From assembly GCA_944387885.1 (NCBI GenBank), contig CALXGR010000013.1:1-53393 (forward strand): DNA of 53,393 nucleotides. Direction: 5' to 3'. Shown one piece after another: positions 6,773-16,946 of this stretch. The notes under the pieces are model-generated. The model did not search any database. It saw nothing but the letters and a program-made list of their open reading frames with translations, and had not been told where the DNA came from. Positions within the stretch are counted from its first letter, which is position 1; every line of letters begins with the position of its first letter. Position numbers and translations under genes: made by a program. This DNA is from an uncultured Clostridia bacterium (GTDB taxonomy: Bacteria > Bacillota > Clostridia > Oscillospirales > Ruminococcaceae).

Positions 6773-7957
6773 ATGATCAATCAGGAATACAAAGCAATGC
6801 TGGGCGCCAAGTCGGTGATCCGGGAAATGTTCATGTACGGGAAGGAGCGGGCGGCCCAGATCGGGTACGAGAATGTCTTCGATTACAGCCTGGGAAACCC
6901 CAGCGTGCCCTGTCCGCCCCAGTTTACCCAGGCCATGGTAGACCTGCTCCAGAATTCCGAGCCGGTCGCTCTCCATGGCTACTGCCCCAGCCAGGGAGAC
7001 CCCACCTTCCGCAGTGCGGTGGCCCAGAGCATCTCCCGCCGGTTTGGCCTGCCCTATGAGCAGAAGCATATTTTCCCCACCACCGGAGCGGCAGGAGCCA
7101 TTGCCCACGCCATCCGGGCAGTGACCACTCCGGGGGATGAGGTGATTACCTTTGCCCCCTTCTTCCCGGAGTATATCCATTATGTGAACAAGACCGGGGC
7201 CAACCTTAAGGTGGTCCCCCCCGATACCGGGGACTTCCAAATCAACTTTGATGCACTGGAGACCTTCCTGAATCCTTCGGTCAAGGCGGTCCTCATCAAT
7301 ACCCCCAATAACCCTACCGGGGCTGTGTACACCGCCCGGACCCTGGAACGGCTGGCCGATCTGCTGACCCAAAAGAGCAGAGAATACGGCCACACCATCT
7401 TCCTGGTATCCGACGAGCCTTACCGGGAAATCGTTTTTGCAGGGGCCGAGCATCCCTACCCGGCGGCATTCTATCCCAATACCCTGACCTGTTACAGCTT
7501 CAGCAAATCCCTCAGCCTGCCGGGAGAGCGGCTGGGATATGTGGCGGTGCATCCTCAGTGTGAGGAGGGGGATATCCTGGTGGATGTGATGGCCCAGATC
7601 AGCCGGGGAATCGGTCACAACTGCCCTCCCAGCATTATCCAGCTGGCCTGCGCCCGGTGCCTGGAAGTGACCAGCGACCTGTCTGTCTACGAGACCAACA
7701 TGAACCTGCTTTACAATAAGCTGACCGAGCTGGGCTTTGAGGTGAAGAAGCCGGGCGGAACCTTCTACATCTTCCCCAAAGCCCTGGAGGAGGACAGCAT
7801 CGCTTTCTGTGAGCGGGCCAAGCAGTTTGACCTGCTTCTGGTCCCTGCCGACAGCTTCGGATGCCCTGGTTACTTCCGGATGGCCTACTGCATTGATACC
7901 GATAAGGTCCGCCGCAGCCTGCCTGCTCTGGAAGCCCTGGCGGCCAGCTACCGGTAA
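6773..7957 (+). CDS. Pyridoxal-phosphate aminotransferase, class I/II
   Basis: 394 residues of the fold type I aminotransferase family. Visible landmarks are the phosphate-binding region TTGAAGAI, NTPNNPTGAVY (about 176-186), VSDEPYREI and the Schiff-base lysine in SFSKSLSLPGERLG (about 241-254). The sequence resembles clostridial annotated aspartate/aromatic aminotransferases, but the amino donor cannot be assigned. A second, different aminotransferase lies at 32 kb. The gene sits between the metal exporter and a DUF1643 gene with spacings of 24 and 14 bp, so the run 5576-9394 may be one transcript. Confidence 0.88.
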   Translation: MINQEYKAMLGAKSVIREMFMYGKERAAQIGYENVFDYSLGNPSVPCPPQFTQAMVDLLQNSEPVALHGYCPSQGDPTFRSAVAQSISRRFGLPYEQKHIFPTTGAAGAIAHAIRAVTTPGDEVITFAPFFPEYIHYVNKTGANLKVVPPDTGDFQINFDALETFLNPSVKAVLINTPNNPTGAVYTARTLERLADLLTQKSREYGHTIFLVSDEPYREIVFAGAEHPYPAAFYPNTLTCYSFSKSLSLPGERLGYVAVHPQCEEGDILVDVMAQISRGIGHNCPPSIIQLACARCLEVTSDLSVYETNMNLLYNKLTELGFEVKKPGGTFYIFPKALEEDSIAFCERAKQFDLLLVPADSFGCPGYFRMAYCIDTDKVRRSLPALEALAASYR

Positions 7958-7971
7958 AGGGGGAGAGCACC

Positions 7972-8589
7972 ATGGGACATGTACCCCAAAGCCCCACGGC
8001 AGGGCTGGAACTGGAACTGTTTGCCCCAGCTCTGGAGGCGGCTCTCTGCCCCAGCGAGGAATACGATGTAAGCCGGTGGCTCTATGTGCCCAACCACTAC
8101 GGGGAATACCGGTATATTCTGGGCACACGGGGAAAAAATCCCCTCATCTGTATCGGAATCAACCCCAGCACTGCTGCCCCGGACCATCTGGACAACACTT
8201 TGAAATCGGTGGAGCGTATCGCACTGGCCAACGGCTTTGACAGCTTCATTATGTTCAATGTCTATCCTCAGCGGGCCACACGGCCCCAGGATATGGAGCG
8301 GGAGTGCAATGCGGCCCTCCATGCCCAGAACATGGAAGCCTTCGATTATATCTGCGGCCTGTCCGACCACCCCACCGTCTGGGCAGCCTGGGGGGCCATC
8401 ATTGAACAGCGGTCCTACCTGAAAGAATGCCTGCGGGAGATGATTGCCATAGGCCAGACCCATGGAGCTGCCTGGGTAAAGGCGGGAGCGGTGAGCAAGA
8501 AAGGCCATCCGCACCATCCCCTTTACCTGAAAAAAGACACCCCTGTGGAACCATTTGACGTATCAGGGTATCTGGATACCCTGGAATAA
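7972..8589 (+). CDS. DUF1643 domain protein
   Basis: 205 residues. The region CIGINPSTA (about 62-70) and [12 protein letters not shown] (about 93-104) are the hallmark of DUF1643, a family of unknown function found in bacteria and phages. A start at ATG 7972 with GGGGGAG upstream is convincing. The end of the gene lies 22 bp before the uridine phosphorylase start. No transmembrane segment or signal peptide. No function is claimed. Confidence 0.85.
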   Translation: MGHVPQSPTAGLELELFAPALEAALCPSEEYDVSRWLYVPNHYGEYRYILGTRGKNPLICIGINPSTAAPDHLDNTLKSVERIALANGFDSFIMFNVYPQRATRPQDMERECNAALHAQNMEAFDYICGLSDHPTVWAAWGAIIEQRSYLKECLREMIAIGQTHGAAWVKAGAVSKKGHPHHPLYLKKDTPVEPFDVSGYLDTLE

Positions 8590-8611
8590 AAACCGGAAAG
8601 GAGAATCACTT

Positions 8612-9394
8612 ATGGGAGCAACTGTCTATTCCAACGAACTGGAATTCCACCTGAAAATCAAGAAAGGGGATGTAGGCCGGTATGTCATTCTGCCCGGGGA
8701 CCCGGGCCGGTGCGAGAGAATCGCCGCCACCTGGGATGATGCCCACTTTGTGGTCTCCAACCGGGAATATACCATCTACACCGGACACCTGAACGGGGTG
8801 GAGGTGAGCGTCTGCTCCACCGGTATCGGCGGCCCCAGCGCCAGCATTGCCATGGAGGAACTGATTCACTGCGGCGCAGACACCTTTATCCGGGTGGGTA
8901 CCTCCGGCGGCATGGCGGTGGACGTTATGGGGGGAGACATGGTGGTGGCCACCGGCGCCATCCGGATGGAGGGCACCAGCAAGGAATACGCCCCCATTGA
9001 GTTCCCCGCCGTGGCGGACTACCAGGTGGTAAACGCCCTGGTGGAGGCTGCCCGGAAAGGCGGACACCGCTGCCATGTAGGGGTGGTCCAGTGCAAGGAC
9101 GCTTTCTACGGCCAGCATAACCCTGACGGGATGCCGGTGGGATATGAGCTGAAGGATAAGTGGGATGCCTGGGTCAAGCTGGGCACCAAGTGCAGCGAGA
9201 TGGAGTCTGCCGCCCTCTTTACGGTGGCAGCCGCCCGGAATGTCCGGGCCGGGGCCATCCTCACTGTCTTTGCCAACCAGACCCGGCGGGCTCTGGGCCT
9301 GCCTGATCCTCAGGATTACAACCTGGACGATGTGCTCCAGGTAACAGCGGAAGCCCTGCGAATCCTCATTGAGCAGGACAAGGCTCAGGCATAA
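8612..9394 (+). CDS. udp: Uridine phosphorylase / nucleoside phosphorylase
   Basis: 260 residues, typical for the hexameric PNP/UDP family. Motifs: ILPGDPGR (about 24-31) phosphate-binding loop, STGIGGPSA (about 66-74) and SEMESAAL (about 192-199), where the glutamates bind ribose. It splits uridine (possibly other nucleosides) with phosphate, giving uracil and ribose-1-phosphate for salvage or carbon supply. ATG 8612 follows GGAAAGGAG by a normal distance; the in-frame ATG at 8555 lies within the preceding gene. Uridine specificity is inferred from overall similarity. Confidence 0.87.
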   Translation: MGATVYSNELEFHLKIKKGDVGRYVILPGDPGRCERIAATWDDAHFVVSNREYTIYTGHLNGVEVSVCSTGIGGPSASIAMEELIHCGADTFIRVGTSGGMAVDVMGGDMVVATGAIRMEGTSKEYAPIEFPAVADYQVVNALVEAARKGGHRCHVGVVQCKDAFYGQHNPDGMPVGYELKDKWDAWVKLGTKCSEMESAALFTVAAARNVRAGAILTVFANQTRRALGLPDPQDYNLDDVLQVTAEALRILIEQDKAQA

Positions 9395-9411
9395 CCCTAT
9401 AGAAACACCAA

Positions 9412-9437
9412 GCCCCGCAGAGATTCCTCTGCGGGGC
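9412..9437. terminator. Convergent terminator hairpin
   Basis: A perfect 10-bp stem GCCCCGCAGA/TCTGCGGGGC with a 6-nt loop between the convergent udp and hemW genes. T-tracts on both sides are weak, so efficiency is uncertain. Confidence 0.6.
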
Positions 9438-9445
9438 GTGCTGCT

Positions 9446-10516
9446 TTATTCCATCAACTGGGTAAGAATGGTATTCTGGATGATCATCCCCCGGGGAGTG
9501 AGGGCCAGCACTCCGTTTTCCAGACGGGCATACCCGGCCCGGACACACTGCTTCAAAAAGGCCATCTGCCGGGAGGAAAACTCCATCCCGTACCGTTCCT
9601 TCAAAAGGGCCAAATCCAGCCCCTGGACCAGCCGGAGCCGAAGGATAATGTAATCCCATCCGTCGCAGATTCCGTCCTCTGTGGGGCGGACAGAGCCTTC
9701 TATGAAGCTTTGGGTGGAGGAGGGCCAGTAAAACCGTTTCCCGCCCATGCAGCTGTGGGCGGCAGGGCCGAGGCCCAGATAGTCCTCACAGTTCCAGTAA
9801 ATCAGGTTGTGCCTGCCCTCATACCCGGGACGGGCGAAGTTGCTGATTTCATATTGGTGATATCCCAGGGCTTCCAGCTGCGCCACCGCTTCCAGGTAGA
9901 AGTCGGCGGCCTGGTCCTCATCGGGAAGATGGGCGGGGGGCTTTCGTCCAAAAGCCGTTCCCGGCTCGATTTTCAGAAGATAGGCAGAAATGTGGGTGGC
10001 GCCGCCCTGCACGATCAGGTCCAGGGTCGCCTGGAATTCTTCCCGGGTGTAGCCGGGAAGGGCCATCATAATGTCACCGCTGATGTTCTCAAACCCGGCG
10101 GCTCTGGCCCAGTCAAAACACTCCCGGGCCTGGGCGGCGGTGTGGAGCCGCCCCAGAACCTTCAGCTGGGAGTCGTAGGCAGTCTGGACCCCGATGCTCA
10201 GCCGGTTGACCCCTGTCTCCCGGAAGCCTTTCAGAAGGGCGGGGGAGAGGGTCTCCGGGTTTGCCTCCAGGGTGATTTCACTGCCGGGAAGGGGATTGGC
10301 TTTCTCAATCAGATCGGAAACCTGATGGGGAGAGAGAAGGCTGGGGGTGCCGCCGCCCAGGTAAAGGGTGTGAGGGCGGGGCAGGTCCTCCATCTCCCGG
10401 AGAAGAGCCTGTACATATTCCTGAGGGACCTGCCGGCTGGCCCCCTGGCTGTAAAAGTCACAGTACCGGCACTTGGCGTGACAATAGGGAATGTGAATAT
10501 AAAGGCCGAAAGCCAT
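9446..10516 (-). CDS. hemW: HemW-like radical SAM protein
   Basis: 356 residues. The radical SAM cluster motif CHAKCRYC (about 12-19, CxxxCxxC) follows YIHIPY at the N terminus; LYLGGGTPSLL (about 53-63) binds SAM and the C-terminal HemN-type domain is present. HemW is related to oxygen-independent coproporphyrinogen oxidase but usually acts as a haem chaperone, and the shorter N terminus here fits HemW instead of HemN. In many Firmicutes it sits next to lepA; here two genes separate them. Start ATG 10516 is five bases after AGGAGA; a TTG at 10534 is less suitable. Confidence 0.88.
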   Translation of the reverse strand: MAFGLYIHIPYCHAKCRYCDFYSQGASRQVPQEYVQALLREMEDLPRPHTLYLGGGTPSLLSPHQVSDLIEKANPLPGSEITLEANPETLSPALLKGFRETGVNRLSIGVQTAYDSQLKVLGRLHTAAQARECFDWARAAGFENISGDIMMALPGYTREEFQATLDLIVQGGATHISAYLLKIEPGTAFGRKPPAHLPDEDQAADFYLEAVAQLEALGYHQYEISNFARPGYEGRHNLIYWNCEDYLGLGPAAHSCMGGKRFYWPSSTQSFIEGSVRPTEDGICDGWDYIILRLRLVQGLDLALLKERYGMEFSSRQMAFLKQCVRAGYARLENGVLALTPRGMIIQNTILTQLME

Positions 10517-10653
10517 AACGATCTCCTGCAACAAAAAAAGTTTACATTTATTCTATGATTATATAATAGATTTTTGGAAAAAAACAGTATATACTATTAA
10601 CATCCGGTGGAAGAAGATTTTGCCGGTAGCCTGAAATGATACGAGGTGTCTTT

Positions 10654-11358
10654 ATGAACGATCAATACGGCAATTTTTATTATCAGGAAAACCAGGGAAC
10701 CGGTGTAAGCCAGTATATGGCCAAGACCTTTGCCTGGATGTTTTTGGGACTGCTCATTACCTTTGTCACCGCACTGCTCACCGCAGTGACCGGACTGTAT
10801 GTCCCCTTGTTCTCTACCGGAATCATCTTTGCTCTCACCATTCTGGAAGTGGTTCTGGTGGTGGTATTCAGCGCACGGATTCAAAGGATGTCCTTTGGAG
10901 GCGCCGCCAGCCTGCTGGCAGGATACTCCTTCATCAATGGACTGGTGTTCAGCTGCTACTTCCTGGTGTATGACCTGGGAACCCTGGTCTTCGCCTTCCT
11001 GGCAGCGGCCCTCTACTTTGGTGTAATGGCTGTCTATGGTTATGTGACCCAGAAGGACCTGTCCAGCTGGGGCCCCCGCCTCTTCGGCGGCCTGGTAGCC
11101 ATGCTTCTTGTAAGCGTGGTTATGCTGTTCATGGGCGGCGGCATGATGGAACTGATTTACTGTGCTGTGGGCCTGGTTATCTTTATGGCCTATACTGCCT
11201 ATGATACCCAGAAAATCAAGGCAATGTACTACGCTACCGGCGGCCAGGGGGAGATGGCTTCCAAGCTGAGCCTCATGGGCGCTCTGGAACTCTATCTGGA
11301 CTTCATCAATATTTTCCTGTTCATCCTTCGGCTTCTGGCTCGGACCAACAGGGACTAA
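10654..11358 (+). CDS. Bax inhibitor-1/YccA family membrane protein
   Basis: 234 residues, with about seven hydrophobic helices. The family is recognised by the C-terminal half: YTAYDTQKIK (about 184-193) and ALELYLDFINIFLFILR near the end, where conserved acidic residues sit in the last helices. Homologues are pH-sensitive calcium-leak channels or modulators of membrane proteases; the role in this bacterium is unknown. I chose ATG 10654 after GAGGTG over an ATG six codons upstream. Followed by a strong terminator, so monocistronic. Confidence 0.88.
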   Translation: MNDQYGNFYYQENQGTGVSQYMAKTFAWMFLGLLITFVTALLTAVTGLYVPLFSTGIIFALTILEVVLVVVFSARIQRMSFGGAASLLAGYSFINGLVFSCYFLVYDLGTLVFAFLAAALYFGVMAVYGYVTQKDLSSWGPRLFGGLVAMLLVSVVMLFMGGGMMELIYCAVGLVIFMAYTAYDTQKIKAMYYATGGQGEMASKLSLMGALELYLDFINIFLFILRLLARTNRD

Positions 11359-11371
11359 GCCTGACAAAGAC

Positions 11372-11413
11372 AAAGCCGGCAGGGAACAGTCAAGTCCTCT
11401 GCCGGCTTTTTTA
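11372..11413 (+). terminator. Terminator after BI-1 family gene
   Basis: An 11-bp stem AAAGCCGGCAG (11372-11382) with CTGCCGGCTTT (11399-11409), then further T's. Confidence 0.88.
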
Positions 11414-11439
11414 TATTTGAAGAGAAGGAGTAAACCTTT

Positions 11440-11964
11440 ATGGGATTTGTGGTACAGACTCGCTATGACCAAAAGACTGCGTCTACCCTTGCAAAAGCCT
11501 TGAGAAAAACCGTGCGGAAAAAGCGGAGCCGCCGTTCCCGCTTTTTTGGAACTCTGATGGCAGTACTCAGTTTTTTGCTGGCTTTTGTAAGCGAGGAAGG
11601 GCTGGGATTCCCTTCAAGCGGACGACAGTGGCTCAATCTGGGAGTAGCGCTGATGCTTCTGGCGGTGCTCTTTTGGGAGGACCAGATCAACGGCTATTTT
11701 GTCAGGAAAAGAATGCTTCCCGGCACCCAGGATGTGACTGCTACTTTTGAGAAGGAGCAGTTTGTCTCTTCCACTCAGGTGGGGAATTCTGCCTTTTTCT
11801 ATGACAGGGTTCAGGAACTGGTGGATACAGGGGAATATATTGTCTTTGTATTCAGCAAAAACCATGCCCAGGCCTATGATAAAAACGGAATCACCGGGGG
11901 AACCCCGGAAGAGTTTGCCGCTTTCCTGGAGGAGAGCACCGGAAAAAAGGTCATAAAAATCTGA
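11440..11964 (+). CDS. YcxB-like membrane protein
   Basis: 174 residues. A basic N-terminal stretch (RKKRSRRSR near 28-36) precedes two membrane helices (about 38-52 and 63-78). The C-terminal domain (about 95-174) with FYDRVQELVDTGEYIVFVF resembles the YcxB-like domain, which is a PH-like module of unknown role. AGAAGGAG precedes ATG 11440. The downstream stem is shared with the convergent lepA operon. No function is claimed. Confidence 0.7.
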   Translation: MGFVVQTRYDQKTASTLAKALRKTVRKKRSRRSRFFGTLMAVLSFLLAFVSEEGLGFPSSGRQWLNLGVALMLLAVLFWEDQINGYFVRKRMLPGTQDVTATFEKEQFVSSTQVGNSAFFYDRVQELVDTGEYIVFVFSKNHAQAYDKNGITGGTPEEFAAFLEESTGKKVIKI

Positions 11965-11971
11965 AATACAT

Positions 11972-12010
11972 AAAAAGGAGCCGCTTCCATCCGGGAGACG
12001 GCTCCTTTTT
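11972..12010. terminator. Bidirectional terminator
   Basis: A 12-bp perfect stem AAAAAGGAGCCG (11972-11983) with CGGCTCCTTTTT (11999-12010). It serves both the YcxB-like gene and the leftward lepA operon. Confidence 0.9.
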
Positions 12011-12018
12011 GATTGGCA

Positions 12019-13827
12019 TCAGTCGTCGCTGTCCAGCTTGAGAACAGCGGTAAAGGCTTCGCTGGGAAGCTGTACGGTGCCCAGCTGGCGCATCTTCTTT
12101 TTGCCTTCCTTCTGCTTTTCCAGCAGCTTTTTCTTACGAGTAATGTCGCCGCCGTAGCACTTGGCAAGCACATCCTTCCGGAGGGCCTTGACGGTCTCAC
12201 GGGCGATGATTTTGCCGCCCACGGCGCCCTGAATGGGAACCTCGAACATCTGACGGGGAATGTTCTCCTTCAGCCGTTCGCAGAGCTTCCGGGCCTTGGC
12301 GTAGGCGCTGTCGGTAAATACGATCATGCTCAGGGCATCTACCATCTCTCCGTTGAGGAGGATGTCCAGCTTGACCAGCTTGCTCTCCTGGAATCCCTTC
12401 ATCTCGTAGTCGTAGCTGGCGTAACCCCTGCTCCGGCTCTTGATGGCATCAAAGAAATCGTAGACGATTTCGCCCAAAGGCAGTTCATAGTGCAGGTCCA
12501 CCCGCACATCGTCCAGGTATTTCATGTTGATCAGCTTGCCCCGGCGCATCTGGCAGAGATCCATCAGACTGCCTACATATTCGTTGGGAGTATAGATGTG
12601 TGCGTCCACATAGGGCTCTTCCTGCTTGGCAATCCGGCTGGGGTCGGGATAGTTGGTGGGGTTGGAAATGGTGATGACCTCGCCGGTGGTCAGGGTGATC
12701 CGGTACTCTACGCTGGGAGCGGTGGTGATAAGGTCAAGGTCAAACTCCCGCTCCAGCCGCTCGGTGATGATCTCCATGTGGAGCAGCCCCAAGAATCCAC
12801 ACCGGAATCCAAAACCCAGGGCCACACTGGTTTCCGGTTCGTAGCTGAGGCTGGCATCATTGAGCTGCAGCTTTTCCAGGGCATCTTTCAGGTCGGGGTA
12901 CTTGGCGCCGTCAGCAGGGTAGATGCCGCAGAACACCATAGGTTTTACGGCGCGGTACCCGGGCAGGGGCTGGGCGGTGGGATTGGAAGCCAGGGTGACG
13001 GTGTCGCCCACCTGGGTATCCCGGACTGTCTTGATGCTGGCGGTCAGGTAGCCTACCTGACCTGCCTGGAGTTCTCCGGTGGAAATCAGTTCGGTGGCGC
13101 CCATGTGGCCTACCTCTACCAGCTGGAAGGTGGCGCCGGTACTCATCATCTTGATGGTGTCTCCGGCCCGTACAGTGCCCTCCATCACCCGGATATAGAC
13201 GATAACCCCTTTGTAGCTGTCGTAGACACTGTCAAAAATCAGGGCCTTCAGGGGGGCGTTGGGGTCGCCCTTGGGGGCGGGAATTTCGGCTACCACCCGC
13301 TCCAGCACATCCTCAATGCCGATTCCCAGCTTGGCGGAAACCCGGGGGGCGTCCAGGCAGGGAAGACCAATCACGTCCTCCACTTCATGGGCAACCCGGT
13401 CAGGGTCGGCGCTGGGAAGGTCGATTTTGTTAAGGATAGGCACCAGCTCCAGGTCGTGTTCCAAAGCCAGGTAGGTGTTGGCCAGGGTCTGGGCTTCCAC
13501 ACCCTGGCTGGCGTCCACCACCAGAACAGCGCCTTCGCAGGCAGCCAGACTCCGGCTCACTTCGTAGCTGAAGTCTACGTGGCCGGGGGTGTCGATGAGG
13601 TTGAGCTGGTAGGTCTGGCCGTCCTTGGCAGTATAATCCATGGTTACTGCCCGGGCCTTGATGGTAATGCCCCGTTCCCGTTCCAGCTCCATATCGTCCA
13701 GAAGCTGGTCTTCCATCCGCCGCTGGTCCACGCTGTGGGTCTTTTCCAGAATCCGGTCAGACAGGGTAGACTTTCCGTGGTCAATATGGGCAATGATACA
13801 AAAATTCCGAATATTTTCCTGATTCAA
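12019..13827 (-). CDS. lepA: Elongation factor 4 (LepA)
   Basis: 602 residues, the normal LepA length. The GTPase domain has AHIDHGKST (G1), DTPGHVDF (G3) and NKIDLP (G4), followed by EF-Tu-like and EF-G-like domains and the LepA C-terminal domain ending near [15 protein letters not shown]. LepA acts on ribosomes during translation stress and subunit biogenesis. The start is TTG at 13827: the only well-placed one, with AAGGAGG on the minus strand at 13842-13836. The gene is last in a leftward operon after ttcA-like and alr, with 19 bp between alr and lepA. Confidence 0.95.
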   Translation of the reverse strand: MNQENIRNFCIIAHIDHGKSTLSDRILEKTHSVDQRRMEDQLLDDMELERERGITIKARAVTMDYTAKDGQTYQLNLIDTPGHVDFSYEVSRSLAACEGAVLVVDASQGVEAQTLANTYLALEHDLELVPILNKIDLPSADPDRVAHEVEDVIGLPCLDAPRVSAKLGIGIEDVLERVVAEIPAPKGDPNAPLKALIFDSVYDSYKGVIVYIRVMEGTVRAGDTIKMMSTGATFQLVEVGHMGATELISTGELQAGQVGYLTASIKTVRDTQVGDTVTLASNPTAQPLPGYRAVKPMVFCGIYPADGAKYPDLKDALEKLQLNDASLSYEPETSVALGFGFRCGFLGLLHMEIITERLEREFDLDLITTAPSVEYRITLTTGEVITISNPTNYPDPSRIAKQEEPYVDAHIYTPNEYVGSLMDLCQMRRGKLINMKYLDDVRVDLHYELPLGEIVYDFFDAIKSRSRGYASYDYEMKGFQESKLVKLDILLNGEMVDALSMIVFTDSAYAKARKLCERLKENIPRQMFEVPIQGAVGGKIIARETVKALRKDVLAKCYGGDITRKKKLLEKQKEGKKKMRQLGTVQLPSEAFTAVLKLDSDD

Positions 13828-13846
13828 AGGGGTTTCCTCCTTGATT

Positions 13847-15028
13847 TTATAGTGTGGGGTCCAGATAGTCCAGAACTTCTGTTACTTTTCCCCCTTCCAG
13901 ATAGACCCGGGGGACCCGGCGGTTTACCTGGGAGAGCACTTCATAGGTGATAAGACCGGTTTTGGCGGCTACGGCCTCCACATCGTCGCCGGCCTGGTTG
14001 GGACCAAAGAGAACGACTTCGTCTCCCAGTGCGGCATCGGGAATGTGGGTCACATCCACCATCAGCTGGTCCATGCAGACCCGGCCCACTACCGGAGCAG
14101 CAACGCCCCGGATGGTTACCAGGCCCAGGTTGGAGAGCAGCCGGGGATAGCCGTCCGCATACCCTGCGGCCAGGGTAGCGATCCGCCCGTGAATAGGACT
14201 TTGGTAGGTCCGTCCGTAGCTGATGTACCGGCCGGGTTCCACTGTTTTGATGTGGGTGATGACAGATTTCAGGGTCATGACCTGCCGAAGCTGGGGCAGG
14301 GGAACCTGAGGACTGGGGTTGCAGCCGTAGAGGATGATGCCTGCCCGTACCATGCTGTACTGCCATTCGGGATGGAGTGCCTGGGCGGCGCTGTTGCAGC
14401 AGTGGACAGTTTCCAGGGCCAGGCCACGGTTCCGCAGTTCTTTAATGGCCATGTCAAAGAGCATTTTCTGGGTGTCGGTGTAAGCCCGGTCGGAATCCTG
14501 GGTGCTGTCCGCAGCAGAGAAATGCTGGAAGGCTCCGGTAATATGGAGCCCGGGCAGCCTGGCAGATTCCAGAATGGCCTGTCGCTCCCGGGCAAGGTCT
14601 CCCCGCAGGCAGAAGCCGATGCGTCCCATTCCGGTGTCCAGCTTGAGCTGGCAGTCCAGGGTCACCCCGGCTTCCACGGCAGCCTTGCTGGCGGCCTTGG
14701 CCCAGTCCAGACTGGGAAGGGACAGGGTCAGATTGTAAGAGTGCATCTCAACGGCCAGGGCGGGGTCTGCATAGCCCAGAACCAGAATGGGCTGAGTGAT
14801 TCCGCCTTTCCGGAGCCGGACCCCCTCCCGCAGGGAACTGACGGCAAACCACTGGGCGCCGCAGTCCGACAGGGTCCGGGCCACCATCAGATCTCCGTGG
14901 CCGTAGGCATCTGCCTTGACCACTCCGCAGATGGGAGTGGAACCGGCCATCTTGGCCACCTCATTGTAATTGTGCCGCAGGGCATCCAGGTCAATTTCTG
15001 CCCAGCAGTGTTTCTCAAATAATTTCAT
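13847..15028 (-). CDS. alr: Alanine racemase
   Basis: 393 residues. The N-terminal barrel carries the PLP lysine in [11 protein letters not shown] (K38). [11 protein letters not shown] lies near 265 and the C-terminal domain has [11 protein letters not shown], both family signatures. It makes D-alanine for peptidoglycan and teichoic acid. ATG 15028 follows AGGAGG; its first 14 bases overlap the end of the upstream TtcA-like gene, suggesting translational coupling. No second alr is seen in the window. Confidence 0.95.
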   Translation of the reverse strand: MKLFEKHCWAEIDLDALRHNYNEVAKMAGSTPICGVVKADAYGHGDLMVARTLSDCGAQWFAVSSLREGVRLRKGGITQPILVLGYADPALAVEMHSYNLTLSLPSLDWAKAASKAAVEAGVTLDCQLKLDTGMGRIGFCLRGDLARERQAILESARLPGLHITGAFQHFSAADSTQDSDRAYTDTQKMLFDMAIKELRNRGLALETVHCCNSAAQALHPEWQYSMVRAGIILYGCNPSPQVPLPQLRQVMTLKSVITHIKTVEPGRYISYGRTYQSPIHGRIATLAAGYADGYPRLLSNLGLVTIRGVAAPVVGRVCMDQLMVDVTHIPDAALGDEVVLFGPNQAGDDVEAVAAKTGLITYEVLSQVNRRVPRVYLEGGKVTEVLDYLDPTL

Positions 15029-15788
15029 AGGATTCCTCCTGAGAGTGTCTGGATTTCATCCTTCCCTGATGAACGGGAGCCCACCCATCGATACCGCTGT
15101 CCTGAAGAGCGGTGAGGGTCTTCTGCCGGAAGGCTTTGTCCTTCCGGGCCATCTCCTCCACAAACTGCTTGGTGGATTCCCGGGTGGTGTGGCCGTCCAC
15201 GGGACAGCGGCTTTTTACCACCGGCATCCCGGTTCGGGCCACAGCCCGGCGGATGTCGCTTTCCTGAGCCAGCAGGAAGGGACGGATGAGGGTGATCTCT
15301 TTTCGGGAAAGATAGGTGACGGGACTGAAACAGCCTATTCGTCCTTCCTTCCAAAGATTCATGTAAAAGGTTTCTATGGCATCATCCAGATGATGACCCA
15401 GGGCTACCTTGTTGCAGCCCAGTTCCTTGGCTTTGTTGTGAAGCATTCCACGGCGGAACTTGGCACAGAGAGCGCAGGGGTTGGTCTCCTTCCGTTCCTC
15501 AAAAATGATCCGGCCAATGTCGGTAGGCTGAATATGATACTCCACGTCCAGGGAAGCAAAGTATTCCACAAGAGGGGAGTAGTCGGTAGCCTGCCCTCCG
15601 AACTGAGGGTCCAGGGTCAGGGCCACCAGGGAAAACTCCCGGCCCAGGTAACGCCGCAGATGAGCCAGGGCAGTGACCAGAGCCACGCTGTCCTTTCCCC
15701 CTGATACCCCTACACAGATCCGGTCTCCGGACTGAATCATTTCATAGTCTTGTATGGCCTTCCGGGCCAGCCCTTCCAGACGCTGCAC
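15015..15788 (-). CDS. TtcA/TilS-like PP-loop tRNA-modifying protein
   Basis: 257 residues. The PP-loop SGGKDSVAL (about 29-37) binds ATP. CALC (about 103-106) and a further cysteine in KSRCPVDGH (about 193) resemble TtcA-type proteins, where cysteines hold an iron-sulphur cluster used for thiolation of cytidine 32 in tRNA. HHLDDAIET is the second conserved block. The family has several clostridial branches, so the exact tRNA base is uncertain. The start is GTG 15788 after GAAGGAGG. It leads the leftward operon ttcA-like - alr - lepA. Confidence 0.82.
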   Translation of the reverse strand: MQRLEGLARKAIQDYEMIQSGDRICVGVSGGKDSVALVTALAHLRRYLGREFSLVALTLDPQFGGQATDYSPLVEYFASLDVEYHIQPTDIGRIIFEERKETNPCALCAKFRRGMLHNKAKELGCNKVALGHHLDDAIETFYMNLWKEGRIGCFSPVTYLSRKEITLIRPFLLAQESDIRRAVARTGMPVVKSRCPVDGHTTRESTKQFVEEMARKDKAFRQKTLTALQDSGIDGWAPVHQGRMKSRHSQEESYEII

Positions 15789-15820
15789 CGCTTGTCCTCC
15801 TTCTGGTTGCTTTATAAGGT

Positions 15821-16000
15821 ATTATAACAAATCTTCCCGGCAAAGTACACAAAAACCGAAACAAAATTTCTGGCAGAATGGCGGAACCGGAAGATGTAAC
15901 AATTTTTAAAATTGCCAAATTAGAAAACAAGAGAAAATGGGAGAATACAAGAGAATAGAAGAGCGATTTAAAAATAAATTAAAATGAAACGAAAAAAGTA
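15821..16000. other. Divergent intergenic region, AT-rich
   Basis: Between the leftward ttcA-like operon and the rightward rplM operon. On the minus strand a TATAAT (15826-15821) may be the -10 for the leftward operon, without a clear -35. From about 15850 to 16000 the DNA is A-rich, as often seen upstream of ribosomal promoters. I see no gene. Confidence 0.5.
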
Positions 16001-16029
16001 TTGACTTTACCTTTCCCGTTGGATATAAT
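16001..16029 (+). promoter_or_regulatory. Promoter of rplM-rpsI
   Basis: TTGACT (16001-16006), 17-bp spacer and perfect TATAAT (16024-16029), with an A-rich upstream stretch that could act as an UP element. Confidence 0.85.
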
Positions 16030-16035
16030 CAACTT

Positions 16036-16092
16036 GCTGTCAAAAAGCGGCGCTATGCCGTCTACCCGATAGAGAAGAAATTAAGTGGAGGA
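16036..16092 (+). promoter_or_regulatory. Possible L13-type leader RNA
   Basis: The 5' untranslated region of rplM is about 65 nt. It contains a small hairpin region, GCGGCGCTATGCCG, then CTACCC and the GGAGG site. Firmicutes carry a conserved L13 leader at this position that is thought to mediate autoregulation. The assignment rests on position and partial resemblance, not on a covariance search. Confidence 0.45.
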
Positions 16093-16100
16093 AAACCAAT

Positions 16101-16529
16101 ATGAGCACTACTTTGGTTAAGCCCGCACAGGTCGAGCGCAAGTGGTTCGTTATTGATGCAGCCGGCAAGCCCCTGGGCCGTACCGCTGCTAAGGCCGCTG
16201 TGCTGCTGCGTGGCAAGAACAAGGTCGATTACACCCCCAATGTTGACTGCGGCAACTTCGTAGTCATCATCAACACCGATAAGGCTGTTCTCACCGGCAA
16301 GAAGCTGGAGAAGAAGTACTATCGGACCCACTCCGGCTGGATCGGCGGTCTGAAGGAGACTCAGTACAAGACTCTCATGGCCGAGAACAGCGACAAGGCA
16401 ATGTTCATTGCCGTTAAGGGCATGGTCCCCAGCAACAGCCTGGGCGCAAAGGCTATGACCCGCCTGCACTGCTACAAGGGCGCTCAGCATGACCATGCTG
16501 CTCAGAAGCCCGAAGCAGTTGAAATTTGA
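16101..16529 (+). CDS. rplM: 50S ribosomal protein L13
   Basis: 142 residues, full length. It begins STTLVKPAQVERKW and contains LGRTAAKAA, then YYRHSG-type sequence (YYRTHSGW), RGMVPSN-type sequence (KGMVPSN) and the LYKG-type motif (CYKGAQHDH). A large-subunit protein; first in the conserved rplM-rpsI operon. GGAGG precedes the ATG. Confidence 0.97.
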   Translation: MSTTLVKPAQVERKWFVIDAAGKPLGRTAAKAAVLLRGKNKVDYTPNVDCGNFVVIINTDKAVLTGKKLEKKYYRTHSGWIGGLKETQYKTLMAENSDKAMFIAVKGMVPSNSLGAKAMTRLHCYKGAQHDHAAQKPEAVEI

Positions 16530-16547
16530 TAAGGGAGGCAATTGAAT

Positions 16548-16946
16548 ATGTACGAGTCCAAATCTTACTTCTACGGCACCGGCCGTCGTAAGCATTCTGT
16601 TGCCCGTGTTCGTGTCTACAACGGTACCGGTAAGATCACCATCAACGGCCGAGACATCGACGATTACTTTGGTCTGGAGACCCTGAAGCTCATCGTTCGC
16701 AGCCCCATGGAGCTGACCAGCACTTCCGGCAAGTATGACCTGGTAGTGCGGGTAGCCGGCGGCGGCGTTTCCGGCCAGGCTGGCGCTATCCGTCATGGCC
16801 TGTCCCGGGCTCTGCTCCAGGTTGACCCTGAGATGCGGCCCATCCTGAAGAAGGCTGGCTTCCTGACCCGCGATCCTCGTATGAAGGAACGTAAGAAATA
16901 CGGTCTGAAGGCTGCCCGTCGGGCTCCCCAGTTCTCCAAGCGTTGA
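16548..16946 (+). CDS. rpsI: 30S ribosomal protein S9
   Basis: 132 residues. Family landmarks are [12 protein letters not shown] (about 9-20), [14 protein letters not shown] (about 70-83), [11 protein letters not shown] (about 108-118) and the C-terminal FSKR tail that reaches the P-site tRNA. ATG 16548 is nine bases after GGGAGG; the nearby TTG 16542 is an unlikely alternative. The last 24 bases of the gene, with stop and terminator, are repeated twice downstream. Confidence 0.97.
   Translation: MYESKSYFYGTGRRKHSVARVRVYNGTGKITINGRDIDDYFGLETLKLIVRSPMELTSTSGKYDLVVRVAGGGVSGQAGAIRHGLSRALLQVDPEMRPILKKAGFLTRDPRMKERKKYGLKAARRAPQFSKR

Noticed and set aside
12013..13950. 645-codon open frame on the plus strand opposite lepA
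   Set aside because: LepA motifs are unmistakable on the minus strand; the opposite frame has no family features or ribosome-binding site.
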